From Albitalea sp966211955 (lineage in GTDB: Bacteria; Pseudomonadota; Gammaproteobacteria; Burkholderiales; Burkholderiaceae_C), in assembly GCA_966211955.1 (NCBI GenBank), contig CBIHOF010000001.1, positions 124,001 to 188,000 of the forward strand: a stretch of 64,000 nt of DNA, in the 5' to 3' direction. The first letter of the stretch is position 1. Each line of letters starts with the position of its first letter. The notes below the pieces were generated by a model, which saw only the letters and a program-made list of their open reading frames with translations, made no database searches and was not told the DNA's origin. The translations under genes were made by a program, and so were the position numbers. Below are positions 8,762 through 16,842 of this stretch, piece by piece.

Positions 8762-10120
8762 TCAATTCGATGTTGTTGTCGGATTCGTCAGCGACGCCTG
8801 CAGCTTGCGGCGCACCATGTTGATGTGGCTGCGCAGTGCGTACAGCTCGTCGGCATAGCTCAGCGGCACGCTCACGCGCCCCACGCGCGTCTCGATGCCG
8901 TCGAGGTCCTTGAGCAGCTGCTCGGCCGGCCGGCTGTCCTGCGCGTCTTCCACCGTGCGCAGCTGGCCATACCAGCGGAAGATGCGCGAGCGGATGCGGA
9001 ACTCGTACAGCGGCGGCACGATGCGCGACATCGGGATGAGGATCGCGATGATCGACACCAGCGCCACCCACATGCGGTCGATGAGGTTCGCGAGCCAGAA
9101 GGGCAGGTACTGCTGCAGCAGAGGCGGCCCGTTGCGGTAGAAGCGTTCGGCCTCCTTCGACAGCGGCCATTCCGTGTTCTTCGCACTCGGGAACTCGCCC
9201 TTGTGCTGGAACCAGCCGGCCTCGCCATGGATGGTCTGCGCCGCCTGCACGAAGAGCTGGATCAGAGCCGGGTGCGTGTGCAGCTTGGCAGCCAGCGCGG
9301 CGGTCGGCGCGACGAGGTGCATGTCGTCCGGCGGCAGGTCCTGCGCCAGGTCCACCACGCCGCGCGGCAGCGTCACCGGGCTCATGAAAGGGAAGCGGCG
9401 CGAATAGGCCTCGGCCTGGGTGAAGTGGAAGAGCTTGATGCCGGGTGTCTGCAGCAGCATCTGCACCATCAGCGATTCGGGCGCGGACGCGAACACCAGC
9501 GCATCGAGCTCGCCGTTGAGCAGCGCGACGACGGCGGGCGTCTGCTCCAGGCGTTGCGGGTTGAGCACCGTCACGTCGACATGGTTGGCCTCGAGCATGC
9601 GGCGCATCAGGTTGGGCGCGCCGCTGCCGCGAGCGCCGATGTTGAACTTCCAGCCCTGCAGTTGCGTGAGGCTCGCGAGCGTGTTGGACTTCAGCAGCCG
9701 CTGGGCCGAATCCTCGCGGTAGAAGAGCCATACCGGTTCGTAGAAGAGGCTGCCCAGGGAGACCACGTCGTCGGCGTCGGGGTTGTCGGCGCGCAGCTTC
9801 TCGCCGGCACCACCCTGGACGAATGCCAGGTCCACGCCCGATTTCGGGTCGCGCAGGAGCCTGAGGTTTTCCGCCGCTCCCTGGGTGCTGCGCAGCTCGA
9901 CCTTGATGCCGCGCTTGGCCAGCGCCGCCGCATAGCGCTTGCCGAACTCGGCGTAGGCGCCCTGGTCGGGGCCGGTGGCGAGCACCACCTTCTTGGGCGG
10001 CGTCGGGTCCAGCGCGATGTACGCGAGCCCCAGCAGCAGCAGCGCGACGAGGATGAACGGCCCGGCGGTGACGGCGAGGTCGCGCACCGAGAGGAGGGTG
10101 TGACGCAGGACTTTGGGCAT
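8762..10120 (-). CDS. TAXI-family TRAP solute-binding protein, membrane anchored
   Basis: A 452-residue protein with an N-terminal membrane segment (LAVTAGPFILVALLLLGLAYIAL) followed by the TAXI-type binding fold: VLATGPDQGAYAEFGKRYA, STQGAAENLRLL and DLAFVQGG. A second hydrophobic stretch near residues 355-385 (MWVALVSIIAILIPMSRIV) and a cytoplasmic tail make it longer than soluble TAXI receptors. No TRAP permease gene is adjacent, so this belongs to the orphan, membrane-anchored TAXI-like group. I chose the ATG at 10120; an ATG at 10198 would add 26 residues without signal-like character. It is probably in an operon with ndh. Confidence 0.85.
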   Translation of the reverse strand: MPKVLRHTLLSVRDLAVTAGPFILVALLLLGLAYIALDPTPPKKVVLATGPDQGAYAEFGKRYAAALAKRGIKVELRSTQGAAENLRLLRDPKSGVDLAFVQGGAGEKLRADNPDADDVVSLGSLFYEPVWLFYREDSAQRLLKSNTLASLTQLQGWKFNIGARGSGAPNLMRRMLEANHVDVTVLNPQRLEQTPAVVALLNGELDALVFASAPESLMVQMLLQTPGIKLFHFTQAEAYSRRFPFMSPVTLPRGVVDLAQDLPPDDMHLVAPTAALAAKLHTHPALIQLFVQAAQTIHGEAGWFQHKGEFPSAKNTEWPLSKEAERFYRNGPPLLQQYLPFWLANLIDRMWVALVSIIAILIPMSRIVPPLYEFRIRSRIFRWYGQLRTVEDAQDSRPAEQLLKDLDGIETRVGRVSVPLSYADELYALRSHINMVRRKLQASLTNPTTTSN

Positions 10121-10277
10121 GGGGCGGGCCGCGGCGTGGCGGCAGGCATCGGCAAACGATTCGCACGATACCGCGTTGCAGCAATGTCGCGTGAGCACAG
10201 GTACGGTGCCGGGCGCGGTTATGCTTTTCGATCCCCCTGACGACTTTCAACCGGCACCGCCCACCCACTGCCCCACG

Positions 10278-10940
10278 ATGCGCCTGCTCCTCGTCGAAGA
10301 CGACCGCATGATCGGCGACACCCTGCGTGCCGCGCTGCGCCTGGACGGCTATGCGGTGGACTGGGTGCGTGATGCGGCAGCGGCACAGTCCACGCTTGCG
10401 AGCGAACGCTTCGACCTGGTGCTGCTGGACCTGGGTCTGCCCAAGGGCGATGGACTGGACGTGCTGCGCGACCTGCGCGCCCGACATGACAGCACGCCGG
10501 TGATCGTGCTCACCGCACGCGACGGCCTGGGTGACCGCGTCGCGGGGCTCGATGCGGGGGCCGACGATTACCTCGTGAAACCGTTCGAACTTGACGAGCT
10601 CAACGCCCGCATCCGCGCGGTGTTCCGGCGGCACAGCGGCCGGGCCCAGCCGGTGCTCAGCCACGGCAGCGTGACGCTGGACCCGGCCACGCGACAAGTC
10701 ACCAAGGACGGCGCGCCGGTGCTCCTGTCCGCCCGAGAGTTCGCGGTGCTCGAAGCGCTGATGCAGCGCCCCGGTGCACTGCTGTCACGCGCCCAGCTCG
10801 AAGACCGCCTCTACGGCTGGGGCGAGGAAATCGAGAGCAACGCAGTCTCGGTCTACATCCACCAGCTGCGCCGCAAGCTGGGCGCGGACTTCATCCAGAA
10901 CGTGCGCGGCGTGGGCTACTTCGTGGGCGGCGGCGCGTGA
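10278..10940 (+). CDS. OmpR-family response regulator, QseB/PmrA-like
   Basis: A 220-residue response regulator. The receiver domain has acidic pocket EDD (residues 7-9), phospho-acceptor Asp51 (LVLLDLGLPKGDG), Thr79 and Lys101 (VKPF). The C-terminal winged helix contains LLSAREFAVLEALM and NAVSVYIHQLRRKLG, as in QseB/PmrA/TctD regulators. The start is the ATG at 10278, where the receiver fold begins. The stop overlaps the GTG of the sensor kinase gene (GTGA). Members of this subfamily bind CTTAA-N6-CTTAA sites; such an array lies upstream of degP at 17673, making degP a candidate target. Confidence 0.92.
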   Translation: MRLLLVEDDRMIGDTLRAALRLDGYAVDWVRDAAAAQSTLASERFDLVLLDLGLPKGDGLDVLRDLRARHDSTPVIVLTARDGLGDRVAGLDAGADDYLVKPFELDELNARIRAVFRRHSGRAQPVLSHGSVTLDPATRQVTKDGAPVLLSAREFAVLEALMQRPGALLSRAQLEDRLYGWGEEIESNAVSVYIHQLRRKLGADFIQNVRGVGYFVGGGA

Positions 10941-12238
10941 AGTCGCTGCGCGTGCGGCTGCTGCTGGCGCTGATGGCGATGCTCGCCGTGGCCGCCGGCA
11001 TCATGGGCCTGCTCACCTACCGCAGCGTGCTGGCCGAGACCGAGTCGCTCTTCGACTATCAACTTCGGCAGATGGCGCTGTCGCTGCGCGACCAGGGCGA
11101 GATCTCGCCAGACCAGGCCAGCGCCTTCGCCGACGAGGACCTCGATTTCGTCGTGCAGATCTGGAGCATCGACGGGCGCAGCGTCTACCAGTCGCGCCTG
11201 CATTCCGAGCTGCCGGCGCGGGCGATGCTGGGCCTGGCCGACATCTCCGCCGGCGGCCAGACCTGGCGCACCTTCAGCGTGGCGACGCCGCAGCGCGTGA
11301 TCCAGGTGGCGCAGCCGCTGAACATCCGTGAGCGGCTTGCAGCCAACGCGGCCTTGCACAGCGTCGTGCCGCTGCTCTTGATCGCGCCGGTGCTGGCGCT
11401 CGTGGTGTGGTGGATCGCCAAGCTCACCCTGCGGCCGCTGAACACGCTGGCTGCCGAGGTGCAGGCGCGCGACGGCCAGTCGCTCGCGCCGCTGCCCACC
11501 CAGGCGTTGCCCGAAGAAGTGTCCCCGCTCGTGAGTGCGTTCAACCAGCTGCTGCACCGCCTGTCGCAATCGCTGGACACGCAGCGCGCCTTCGTGTCCG
11601 ACGCGGCCCACGAACTGCGCTCGCCGCTCACGGCGCTCAAGCTGCAGCTGCAGATGCTGCGCCGCGCCGCCGATGAGCCGGCGCGCGAGGAGGCGACATC
11701 GGCGTTGTCTTCCGGCATCGACCGCGCCACGCGGCTGGTCGAGCAACTGCTCGCACTCGCCCGCAGCGAACCCGGCGCACCCGCCGTCGCCATGGCGCCG
11801 CTCGACCTGAGCGAGATCGTCCGCCAAGCCGTGGCCGACACCGTGCCGATGGCGCTCGCCCGCGGCGTCGAGTTCGAGCTCTTCGCCGACCAGCCGGTGC
11901 AGGTGCAAGGCGACCGCGCATCGCTCAGCGCCATGGTGCGCAACCTCGCCGACAACGCCGTTCGCTACTCGCCGCGCGGCGCACGGGTGGAACTGCGCGT
12001 GCTGCAGGAGGCTGGGGAAGCGGTGGTGCATGTGGACGACGCGGGGCCGGGCATTCCGCCGTCCGAGCGGGAGCGTGTCTTCGATCGGTTCTACCGGCGT
12101 GCGGGCATCGACGAGCCGGGGACGGGGCTGGGCCTGGCCATCGTGAAGAGCGTGGCATTGCGGCATGGCGGCAGGGTGTCGCTCGACGACTCGCCGTTGG
12201 GCGGCCTGCGCGCCACCGTGCGCCTTCCTGCACCCTGA
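10937..12238 (+). CDS. Sensor histidine kinase, QseC/TctE-like
   Basis: A 433-residue inner-membrane sensor. Transmembrane segments lie near residues 8-27 and 141-162 around a short periplasmic domain. His225 sits in FVSDAAHELRSPLTALK. The ATPase domain has NLADNAVRYSP, DDAGPGIPPSER and GTGLGLAIVKSV. The GTG start overlaps the TGA of the response regulator, so the two are translated as a coupled pair. The length and domain order fit QseC-type kinases. The signal is unknown; the possible link to the DegP promoter suggests envelope status or metal ions. Confidence 0.92.
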   Translation: MKSLRVRLLLALMAMLAVAAGIMGLLTYRSVLAETESLFDYQLRQMALSLRDQGEISPDQASAFADEDLDFVVQIWSIDGRSVYQSRLHSELPARAMLGLADISAGGQTWRTFSVATPQRVIQVAQPLNIRERLAANAALHSVVPLLLIAPVLALVVWWIAKLTLRPLNTLAAEVQARDGQSLAPLPTQALPEEVSPLVSAFNQLLHRLSQSLDTQRAFVSDAAHELRSPLTALKLQLQMLRRAADEPAREEATSALSSGIDRATRLVEQLLALARSEPGAPAVAMAPLDLSEIVRQAVADTVPMALARGVEFELFADQPVQVQGDRASLSAMVRNLADNAVRYSPRGARVELRVLQEAGEAVVHVDDAGPGIPPSERERVFDRFYRRAGIDEPGTGLGLAIVKSVALRHGGRVSLDDSPLGGLRATVRLPAP

Positions 12239-12423
12239 GCGCTGCAAGGCACCGTGCGATTGCCGTGTGCCGGCGGGCAGACGAGCATTGCGGATGGCCC
12301 CCTGCCGGCCTACACCAAGGCAGGGAGTCCGAGGAGACGTGTTCTCGCGGGCCGCCGGCGAGTTGCCGGCGCTCATGCCGACAGGCGCGCAGTCGCGACC
12401 TTCACCTGAAAGGTGGAACGGCC

Positions 12424-13008
12424 ATGAAGAAGCTACGTTCACTCCTCGCTCCGTCGATGCTGACGCTTGCCGCAGTCTCGTTGGCCAACCATGCCTGGGC
12501 GGCGCAAGGCGTCGACCTTGTCTTCAACGGCGTGCCTGCGGCCAACGTCAGCGCCGCGCCCGCGCTGCCCGCCTTCGCGGACTGGTGCAGCGGCATCTGC
12601 TTTCCCACGACGCAGTTTCCCGTCTATGACGTCGGCACCGGCATCAAGCGCGGCATGGCCTTCGTGTGGGGCAAGACCTTCACCTACGGCGCGGGCGGCT
12701 CGTTGTGCTTCAGCGAGTTCATCTCCTTCTCGCTGAACGAGGGTGACCTGCAGGTCGTCTCCGGGCCCAACGGCACCTGCGGCGCGCCCATCGACCCGGC
12801 GCTGAAGCCCCCGCTGCACGCCGACCTGGGCGCACAGGTCGTGATCGCCGGGGGCGGCGATGGCGTGATCGCGGGCGGCAGTGGACGGTTCAAGGGCTGG
12901 TCCGGCACCTACACCGACCGCGTGTTCGTGGGCTTCGGCAATGCGTCCAGCGGGGTGGGCGGTATCGTCTACTACGACCAGCTGTGGTTCAGCGTGAGCG
13001 CCAAGTAG
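12424..13008 (+). CDS. Secreted protein of unknown function, beta-barrel-like
   Basis: A 194-residue protein beginning MKKLRSLLAPSMLTLAAVSL with a signal peptide ending near HAWA-A. The mature part holds two Cys pairs (DWCSGICFP, and CFSEF with GTCGAP) that could form disulfides. The end, IAGGSGRFKGWSGTYTDRVFVG, resembles the GGTGRFxGAxGT strand pattern of allene-oxide-cyclase/dirigent-like barrels. I do not recognise a specific family. AAGG is located before the ATG (CTGAAAGGTGGAACGGCC). It is 185 bp downstream of the two-component pair and may be separately transcribed. Confidence 0.75.
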   Translation: MKKLRSLLAPSMLTLAAVSLANHAWAAQGVDLVFNGVPAANVSAAPALPAFADWCSGICFPTTQFPVYDVGTGIKRGMAFVWGKTFTYGAGGSLCFSEFISFSLNEGDLQVVSGPNGTCGAPIDPALKPPLHADLGAQVVIAGGGDGVIAGGSGRFKGWSGTYTDRVFVGFGNASSGVGGIVYYDQLWFSVSAK

Positions 13009-13025
13009 GGGGCGGGTCGGGACTG

Positions 13026-13104
13026 CTTAATCCTCGCTGAACCCAGGTCTGAACGAGGTGTCATTGAGCGTCCCGATCTTCGATCACCTGCGGAATGTTC
13101 CGCG
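13026..13104 (+). repeat. Decayed duplicate of the degP promoter and leader
   Basis: These 79 bases align without gaps to 17673-17751, about 65 of 79 identical by hand count. The first 11 bases are identical. The next three 11-bp units, which hold the other half-sites in the degP copy, have diverged (CTGAA, TCTGA, TGTCA). The last 35 are nearly identical, including the palindrome GCGGAATGTTCCGC (13090-13103). No degP-like gene follows, so it is an orphan. Confidence 0.8.
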
Positions 13105-13404
13105 GGGCAGTTCATCGGGTGTCGAACTCGGCCCAGTTGCGCTGCAAATGGCTGCGTAAGACTGGGTGCTGCCATTCGGTTTTGGCGGTTCAACGGCGGC
13201 TGCCGCCGATACCTGACATTCTTCGATCCCCCGGACATCTGTCTGCTGTGCATCCGAACCGGCCGTTTGCCGACAGTCGTGCTTGCAACGACGACGGTCC
13301 GTTAAGGCGGTGCCGGGCAAATGGCTGCTCACGCAGGCTGCGGACTGGGACTCACGACCCAATGCTGAAACTGACCTCGCAAAGCGCGCTGCCTGGACGC
13401 AGCC

Positions 13405-13437
13405 GCTCAACGTTTGACATCAGCGGCGGTTGAAAGC
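13405..13437 (-). repeat. attC-like half site 1
   Basis: A 29-bp segment (13409-13437) repeats at 14252-14280 with 27 identical bases. Read on the minus strand it has the shape of the 3' half of an integron attC: GCCGCTGATGTCAAAC followed by GTTGAGC (13411-13405), which fits the GTTRRRY simple-site consensus. It follows the minus-strand gene that stops at 13477. A clear 5' half was not found, so the site is incomplete or divergent. Confidence 0.5.
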
Positions 13438-13476
13438 AGGAGGAACGCACTGGAAACCGTACGCCCGAGGGAGAAG

Positions 13477-14241
13477 TCAAGCGGCGCTGGCATTGGTAGG
13501 CCCGCGGACCTCGAAGAAGAACGGAATGCGAACCGCGCTCGACTCCGGAACTGCTCCGAGTTCGACAGTTGTCACTGAACTGCGCATCGACTCTTCACCG
13601 ATGTACTTGGCGAAGACGACAAACAAGAGCCCTTGGACGAACTCGTTCAGATGACTGATAACCGTGGACACCTCTTTCAAGAGCGTTCCGAGCGCCTCCT
13701 CTGGGTCGTCTGGAGAGATTTCGTCGACAAGCGCCTTGGTCATCAGATACTCGGCGAAGTAGTAGAGAGAGTTACCGTTAGTCTCGTGTAGGTATATAGC
13801 TAGATCGTCCGGAAGTGCTTCATCCGGAATAGTCGTCTTTGCGTGCTCCAGTGAGTAGTGAAAACCGAAGTTGTTGCGCACCATGTTCACGAGATTGGTT
13901 CGCCCGAAGTAGCCTTTGAGGAAGGTCAGAGCTGCAGTGGCGGAGTCTTCAAGCAGCCCTTCGTACTCCTTGGAGAGTCTGGTTCGGAAAAAGCCTCGCT
14001 GGATGGTCTCCCAGGCTTCATTCAGTTTTCCGACCAGAGGGCGAACGATGATGAACGTTTGAGCTGCCTCGGCGTGAGCCAACCATACAGGCTCGGCACT
14101 GAACTTGGTGCTAAGGAAAGCAAGCTTATTTAGCGAGTTCACTTCATTGAGGGCATGTGCGAGAACCACCACCAAGGAGCGCTCGGCGTCGGGAACTGAC
14201 CGAAGCTGTTCAATGGTGAGACCGATGCGCTGCACTCTCAT
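13477..14241 (-). CDS. Unknown protein in a cassette-like context
   Basis: A 254-residue protein I do not recognise. It is rich in aliphatic and aromatic residues without a signal peptide (LRSVPDAERSLVVVLAHALNEV, FFRTRLSKEYEGLLEDS, ETNGNSLYYFAEYLM, FVQGLLFVVFAKYIG) and looks mostly helical and soluble. Its base composition is clearly less G+C-rich than the flanking core genes. The ATG begins 6 bp after an attC-like simple site (14248-14254), and the gene is followed by a second attC-like half, which is the arrangement of an integron gene cassette. The function is unknown. Confidence 0.75.
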   Translation of the reverse strand: MRVQRIGLTIEQLRSVPDAERSLVVVLAHALNEVNSLNKLAFLSTKFSAEPVWLAHAEAAQTFIIVRPLVGKLNEAWETIQRGFFRTRLSKEYEGLLEDSATAALTFLKGYFGRTNLVNMVRNNFGFHYSLEHAKTTIPDEALPDDLAIYLHETNGNSLYYFAEYLMTKALVDEISPDDPEEALGTLLKEVSTVISHLNEFVQGLLFVVFAKYIGEESMRSSVTTVELGAVPESSAVRIPFFFEVRGPTNASAA

Positions 14242-14247
14242 GACGAC

Positions 14248-14280
14248 ACCAAACGTTTGACATGAGCGGCGGCTGAAAGC
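14248..14280 (-). repeat. attC-like half site 2
   Basis: This is the second copy of the 29-bp repeat (14252-14280). On the minus strand it reads CGCCGCTCATGTCAAAC then GTTTGGT, one base off GTTRRRY. AGCGGCG at 14265-14271 can pair with CGCCGCT at 14284-14290, giving a short stem. It lies between the frameshifted gene (stop at 14330) and the start of the unknown gene at 14241, where a cassette junction would be. Confidence 0.5.
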
Positions 14281-14329
14281 GATCGCCGCTCGCTAGAAGT
14301 CGTCCGCTTGATGGAAGGTGTGGGCTCGT

Positions 14330-14754
14330 TCAAGGGTAAATCTGCGTTTTCGGGTCTTTGTACGGAAGACAGCGAAAACTTTCCGTGAACGCGATTATTA
14401 GTACGGCGCCCGATCTCGCCTTGTAATGGATGCCACCAATTCCGGTCGCGCCCTCGAGTGCCATACGACCTTTGATGGTGCTTGCAAACTTCACCAATGC
14501 CTCGACGATGCGATCCGGATCGTCGAGGATCGCCCGGTCCCCTTCGTTGCACACGTAGTCGGTTTGAATCGCGACCCCGATTCCGAGCAGGTACGCTCGG
14601 AATTCTGCATTCGATTTGTATGCGCTGGGACTGCGAACCAGATCCGCATAGTCAACCTCTGGGACGCTACGGCAGTGCCAAGCGAGGCAGCCAGCAGAGC
14701 GAACGCAAGAACCCTACGCAGTGCGCCACGTGCGTTATGAACGATGCAGCTCAC
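14330..14754 (-). pseudogene. Frameshifted small secreted protein gene, possibly Rap1a/Tai-like
   Basis: Two adjacent frames together make one plausible secreted protein of about 140 residues. The GTG at 14754 has GGAGG 4 nt upstream and encodes a signal peptide (RRVLAFALLAASLGTAVA). The mature-like part continues in another frame from about 14672: VPEVDYADLVRSPSAYKS, AYLLGIGVAIQTDYVCNEGD, and GAVLIIAFTESFRCLPYK, ending at 14330. The second frame has no start codon until 14554, which supports a single-base shift near 14655-14680. The Cys spacing and GxA...C...FxC ending faintly resemble Rap1a/Tai immunity proteins. A sequencing error is an alternative to true decay. Confidence 0.5.
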
Positions 14755-15001
14755 GAAGCCTCCAAGGGAACAACTAGAAGTAAATGACCGAATCGTCGCA
14801 TTTATCTGCAACGTTATACCTTCCGCACAGACGGTCGTTCGTAGGCGACAAGGACTTGGTGCACCCCAGGTGCCTATAACACTGGAACGCCCAGGACGAC
14901 AATTGGAGTCGAACTTCGGTTCGGAAGACCTTCCCGAACGGTGGCACCTCACTGCCGGCGCTGGCGCACTACCGCTACTGGCTGGTAGTGTGAATACGCG
15001 G

Positions 15002-15823
15002 CTATTTGTATTCGCTCGGATCGAGCTCCTCGATGATTTCCTCGATCCGGGGATTTCTTTGATCCGCGTTCAAGCGGACCAGCAAGCACTTGTTTCGGCT
15101 CAAGACATGGTCGTGCCGGGCGAAATCTACGTCCCGGAATGATCCATCTGTAGGCTCAATCACTTCGTGCCTGTACTCGAAGTCCTTGGCATACTTCTTG
15201 TACTCTGTGGAGATGATTCTGATCTTGATCTCTTGTCCCTGAACAGGCACGCAGCCCCGCTTGGTCCGCCGATCTGACCACTTGCGAGTAGTCTGGCTTA
15301 CGGACAGCGGCTTGTTGAACGGCATCGAGGCCGACTGCTTTGCCAGTTTGTCAGCGGCTCGGTTGTGGACGTTTGACTTGTGAGCCTTGACCCATTTCAC
15401 GTCGACGCGGATTGGGCAAGCTTGCACGGCCTTCCTCAGTCTCTTCCAGAGATCGATGTTCTCCACGGGAATGCCGCGTGCGCCGCGCCAAGCCTGCTGA
15501 GGCCAGACATGCATCGCCTTCACGAAGTTGGCGGTGACGTACATGGAATCGGAGAAAAGAACAATCTTTTTGAACCGGCTCATGTCCGGAAAGAAGAGGC
15601 ACGCTTCATTCAAGGCGACGGTGCACGCCTCGATTTCCATCTCGTCGATCGTCGCCTTCTGCCACCCCGTGGGCGCGTAGTCGTGAGTTTCCTCTGACCC
15701 TGCTTCGTTCACCCACACAAAACGAACCCCTACGCCCGCTACTCTCTTCTTATCGGGGTAGGACGAACCGTCCGTATAGATGTTCAGCGCTTCTTCATCA
15801 ACGATTCCCGCACCCGTTGTCAT
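15002..15823 (-). CDS. RNase H family protein with C-terminal extension
   Basis: A 273-residue protein. The N-terminal 160 residues are an RNase HI fold with all four catalytic acids: Asp18 (IYTDGSS), Glu63 (EMEIEACTVAL), Asp92 (LFSDSMYV) and Asp158 (HNRAADKLAK). It should cleave RNA in RNA-DNA hybrids. The remaining ~110 residues (KWSDRRTKRGCVPVQGQEIKI onwards) are basic, then acidic, and not part of housekeeping RnhA. The ATG at 15823 has GGAG 8 nt upstream; longer frames upstream lack RNase H character. Codon use is more A+T-rich than that of core genes. Such proteins are common in mobile islands and cassettes. Confidence 0.85.
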   Translation of the reverse strand: MTTGAGIVDEEALNIYTDGSSYPDKKRVAGVGVRFVWVNEAGSEETHDYAPTGWQKATIDEMEIEACTVALNEACLFFPDMSRFKKIVLFSDSMYVTANFVKAMHVWPQQAWRGARGIPVENIDLWKRLRKAVQACPIRVDVKWVKAHKSNVHNRAADKLAKQSASMPFNKPLSVSQTTRKWSDRRTKRGCVPVQGQEIKIRIISTEYKKYAKDFEYRHEVIEPTDGSFRDVDFARHDHVLSRNKCLLVRLNADQRNPRIEEIIEELDPSEYK

Positions 15824-16440
15824 GGGACTTGCTCCAGGCCAGTATGAGGCAAAGGCGCGCACATTGTTGTCCCCTACAGGCGAATCGCGTTGAAGGCGTG
15901 GGAACCAATCCTGCGCCATAACGCATGCGCAGGACAAGTCCCATCTTCCCGGACTTGGCATGGGCCGCACTGGACGTCTCGAACGTCAGCAGTACCTTGG
16001 TTCCGATCTGCCATGGGCGACCGTCCGAGCGACCGCAATACGTCCGAGACCGTGAGTTCGAAGTCAGGTGCGATCGACAGCACCCGCTGCCGAGCGGCCA
16101 CTTCTTCCTAACTCCTCTGCTGCCTCTGTGGGTGGCGCAGGCGGAGATGATCGACACCGTCAATGCGCTCCCGTGCCGAACGACATCGTGCTTCCCGGGC
16201 GGCCTGGGTGCAGTTTCAGGCGACTGCGACGGTCTGTCCATGCGAGCGGAGCTGCGGGAGGTCGACGGGCTGGACGACCTGCGCGGGCCTCGGCCTGCGG
16301 AGGTTAACGATGCCGGAAAGCGGCCGGTGACGGCATGGATTGCCATGGGCTCGCCCTTCGCTCGTATCCCACTTTGGAGGGAGACGCACGGTCGCGAAGC
16401 GACGCTAGCATCGCGCCCCAACGAATCTCCACCCATCGCC
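15824..16440. other. 617-base stretch without a recognisable gene
   Basis: Open frames exist on both strands, but their translations are rich in Arg, Ser and Pro and look like shadows or decayed sequence. No ribosome-binding site with a protein-like frame was found, and no attC-like repeat copy is present. It separates the lower-G+C accessory patch from the core-like GRAM and exonuclease III genes and may hold their promoters. Confidence 0.45.
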
Positions 16441-16812
16441 ATGCCGCCTCTGCACATCGAGAAGTTCGCGAATGCATTTATTCCTCTGGCGGTTCAGTCG
16501 GCGCTCGTCGCGGGCGCCGCGCGCGGCGCTGTCGATCGCTACGGCGAGAAGCACGGTGGGTTGTGGGTCGGCGGCAAGGTGGTCGTGACCTCGGAGGCGC
16601 TGAACTTCATGCCCAATCGGATGAACGTCGCGCTGCACCAGGGGCTGGAGCCGATTTCGATCCCCTTCGGCAGCATCCGCTCCGCACGGCGTGAGTTCGG
16701 CTGGGTCACCGGCATCGTGGCGGTCGAGCATGCGCACGGTGCATTCCGCTTCCGCTGCTTTGGCGCGAAGCGCGTGGCCGAGGAGATGGCGGCGCATTTG
16801 CAGGCGTCTTGA
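16441..16812 (+). CDS. Small GRAM/PH-like domain protein
   Basis: A 123-residue cytosolic protein. After a short helical N terminus (IEKFANAFIPLAVQSALVAG) comes GGLWVGGKVVVTSEALNFMP, then ISIPFGSIRSARREFGWVTGIVAVEH and FRFRCFGAKRVAEEM, the strand pattern of bacterial GRAM/PH-like domains that bind lipids or membranes. The start is the ATG at 16441, directly ahead of the folded part. It is convergent with exonuclease III. No partner gene points to a specific role. Confidence 0.7.
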   Translation: MPPLHIEKFANAFIPLAVQSALVAGAARGAVDRYGEKHGGLWVGGKVVVTSEALNFMPNRMNVALHQGLEPISIPFGSIRSARREFGWVTGIVAVEHAHGAFRFRCFGAKRVAEEMAAHLQAS

Positions 16813-16842
16813 CGCTTGTCAGCCGAGGCATGCCGGTGGGCT

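Larger units (their letters stand above)
13009..13476. other. Gene-free stretch with promoter relic and attC-like half
   Basis: No convincing coding frame was found in these 468 bases. They hold the decayed copy of the degP promoter (13026-13104), a GC hairpin near 13190, and the first attC-like repeat at 13405-13437. The base composition shifts here from the G+C-rich core to the more A+T-rich accessory patch. Confidence 0.6.

Noticed and set aside
13095..13433. Open frame starting at the ATG conserved in the promoter duplicate
   Set aside because: The ATG is part of the palindrome GCGGAATGTTCCGC; the frame is Arg/Ser-rich without RBS or similarity to DegP.
14810..14880. Further attC-like ends near AACGTTATA and GTTATAGGC
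   Set aside because: They do not match the 29-bp repeat and deviate from GTTRRRY; too weak to report as sites.
16300..16320. GGTTAACGATG as an integron attI or attC core
   Set aside because: A single short match without the flanking stem or a second copy.
15874..16457. Possible minus-strand genes upstream of the RNase H gene
   Set aside because: Frames such as the one starting at 16101 look partly protein-like but have no RBS or family resemblance, and joining frames would require an unsupported shift.
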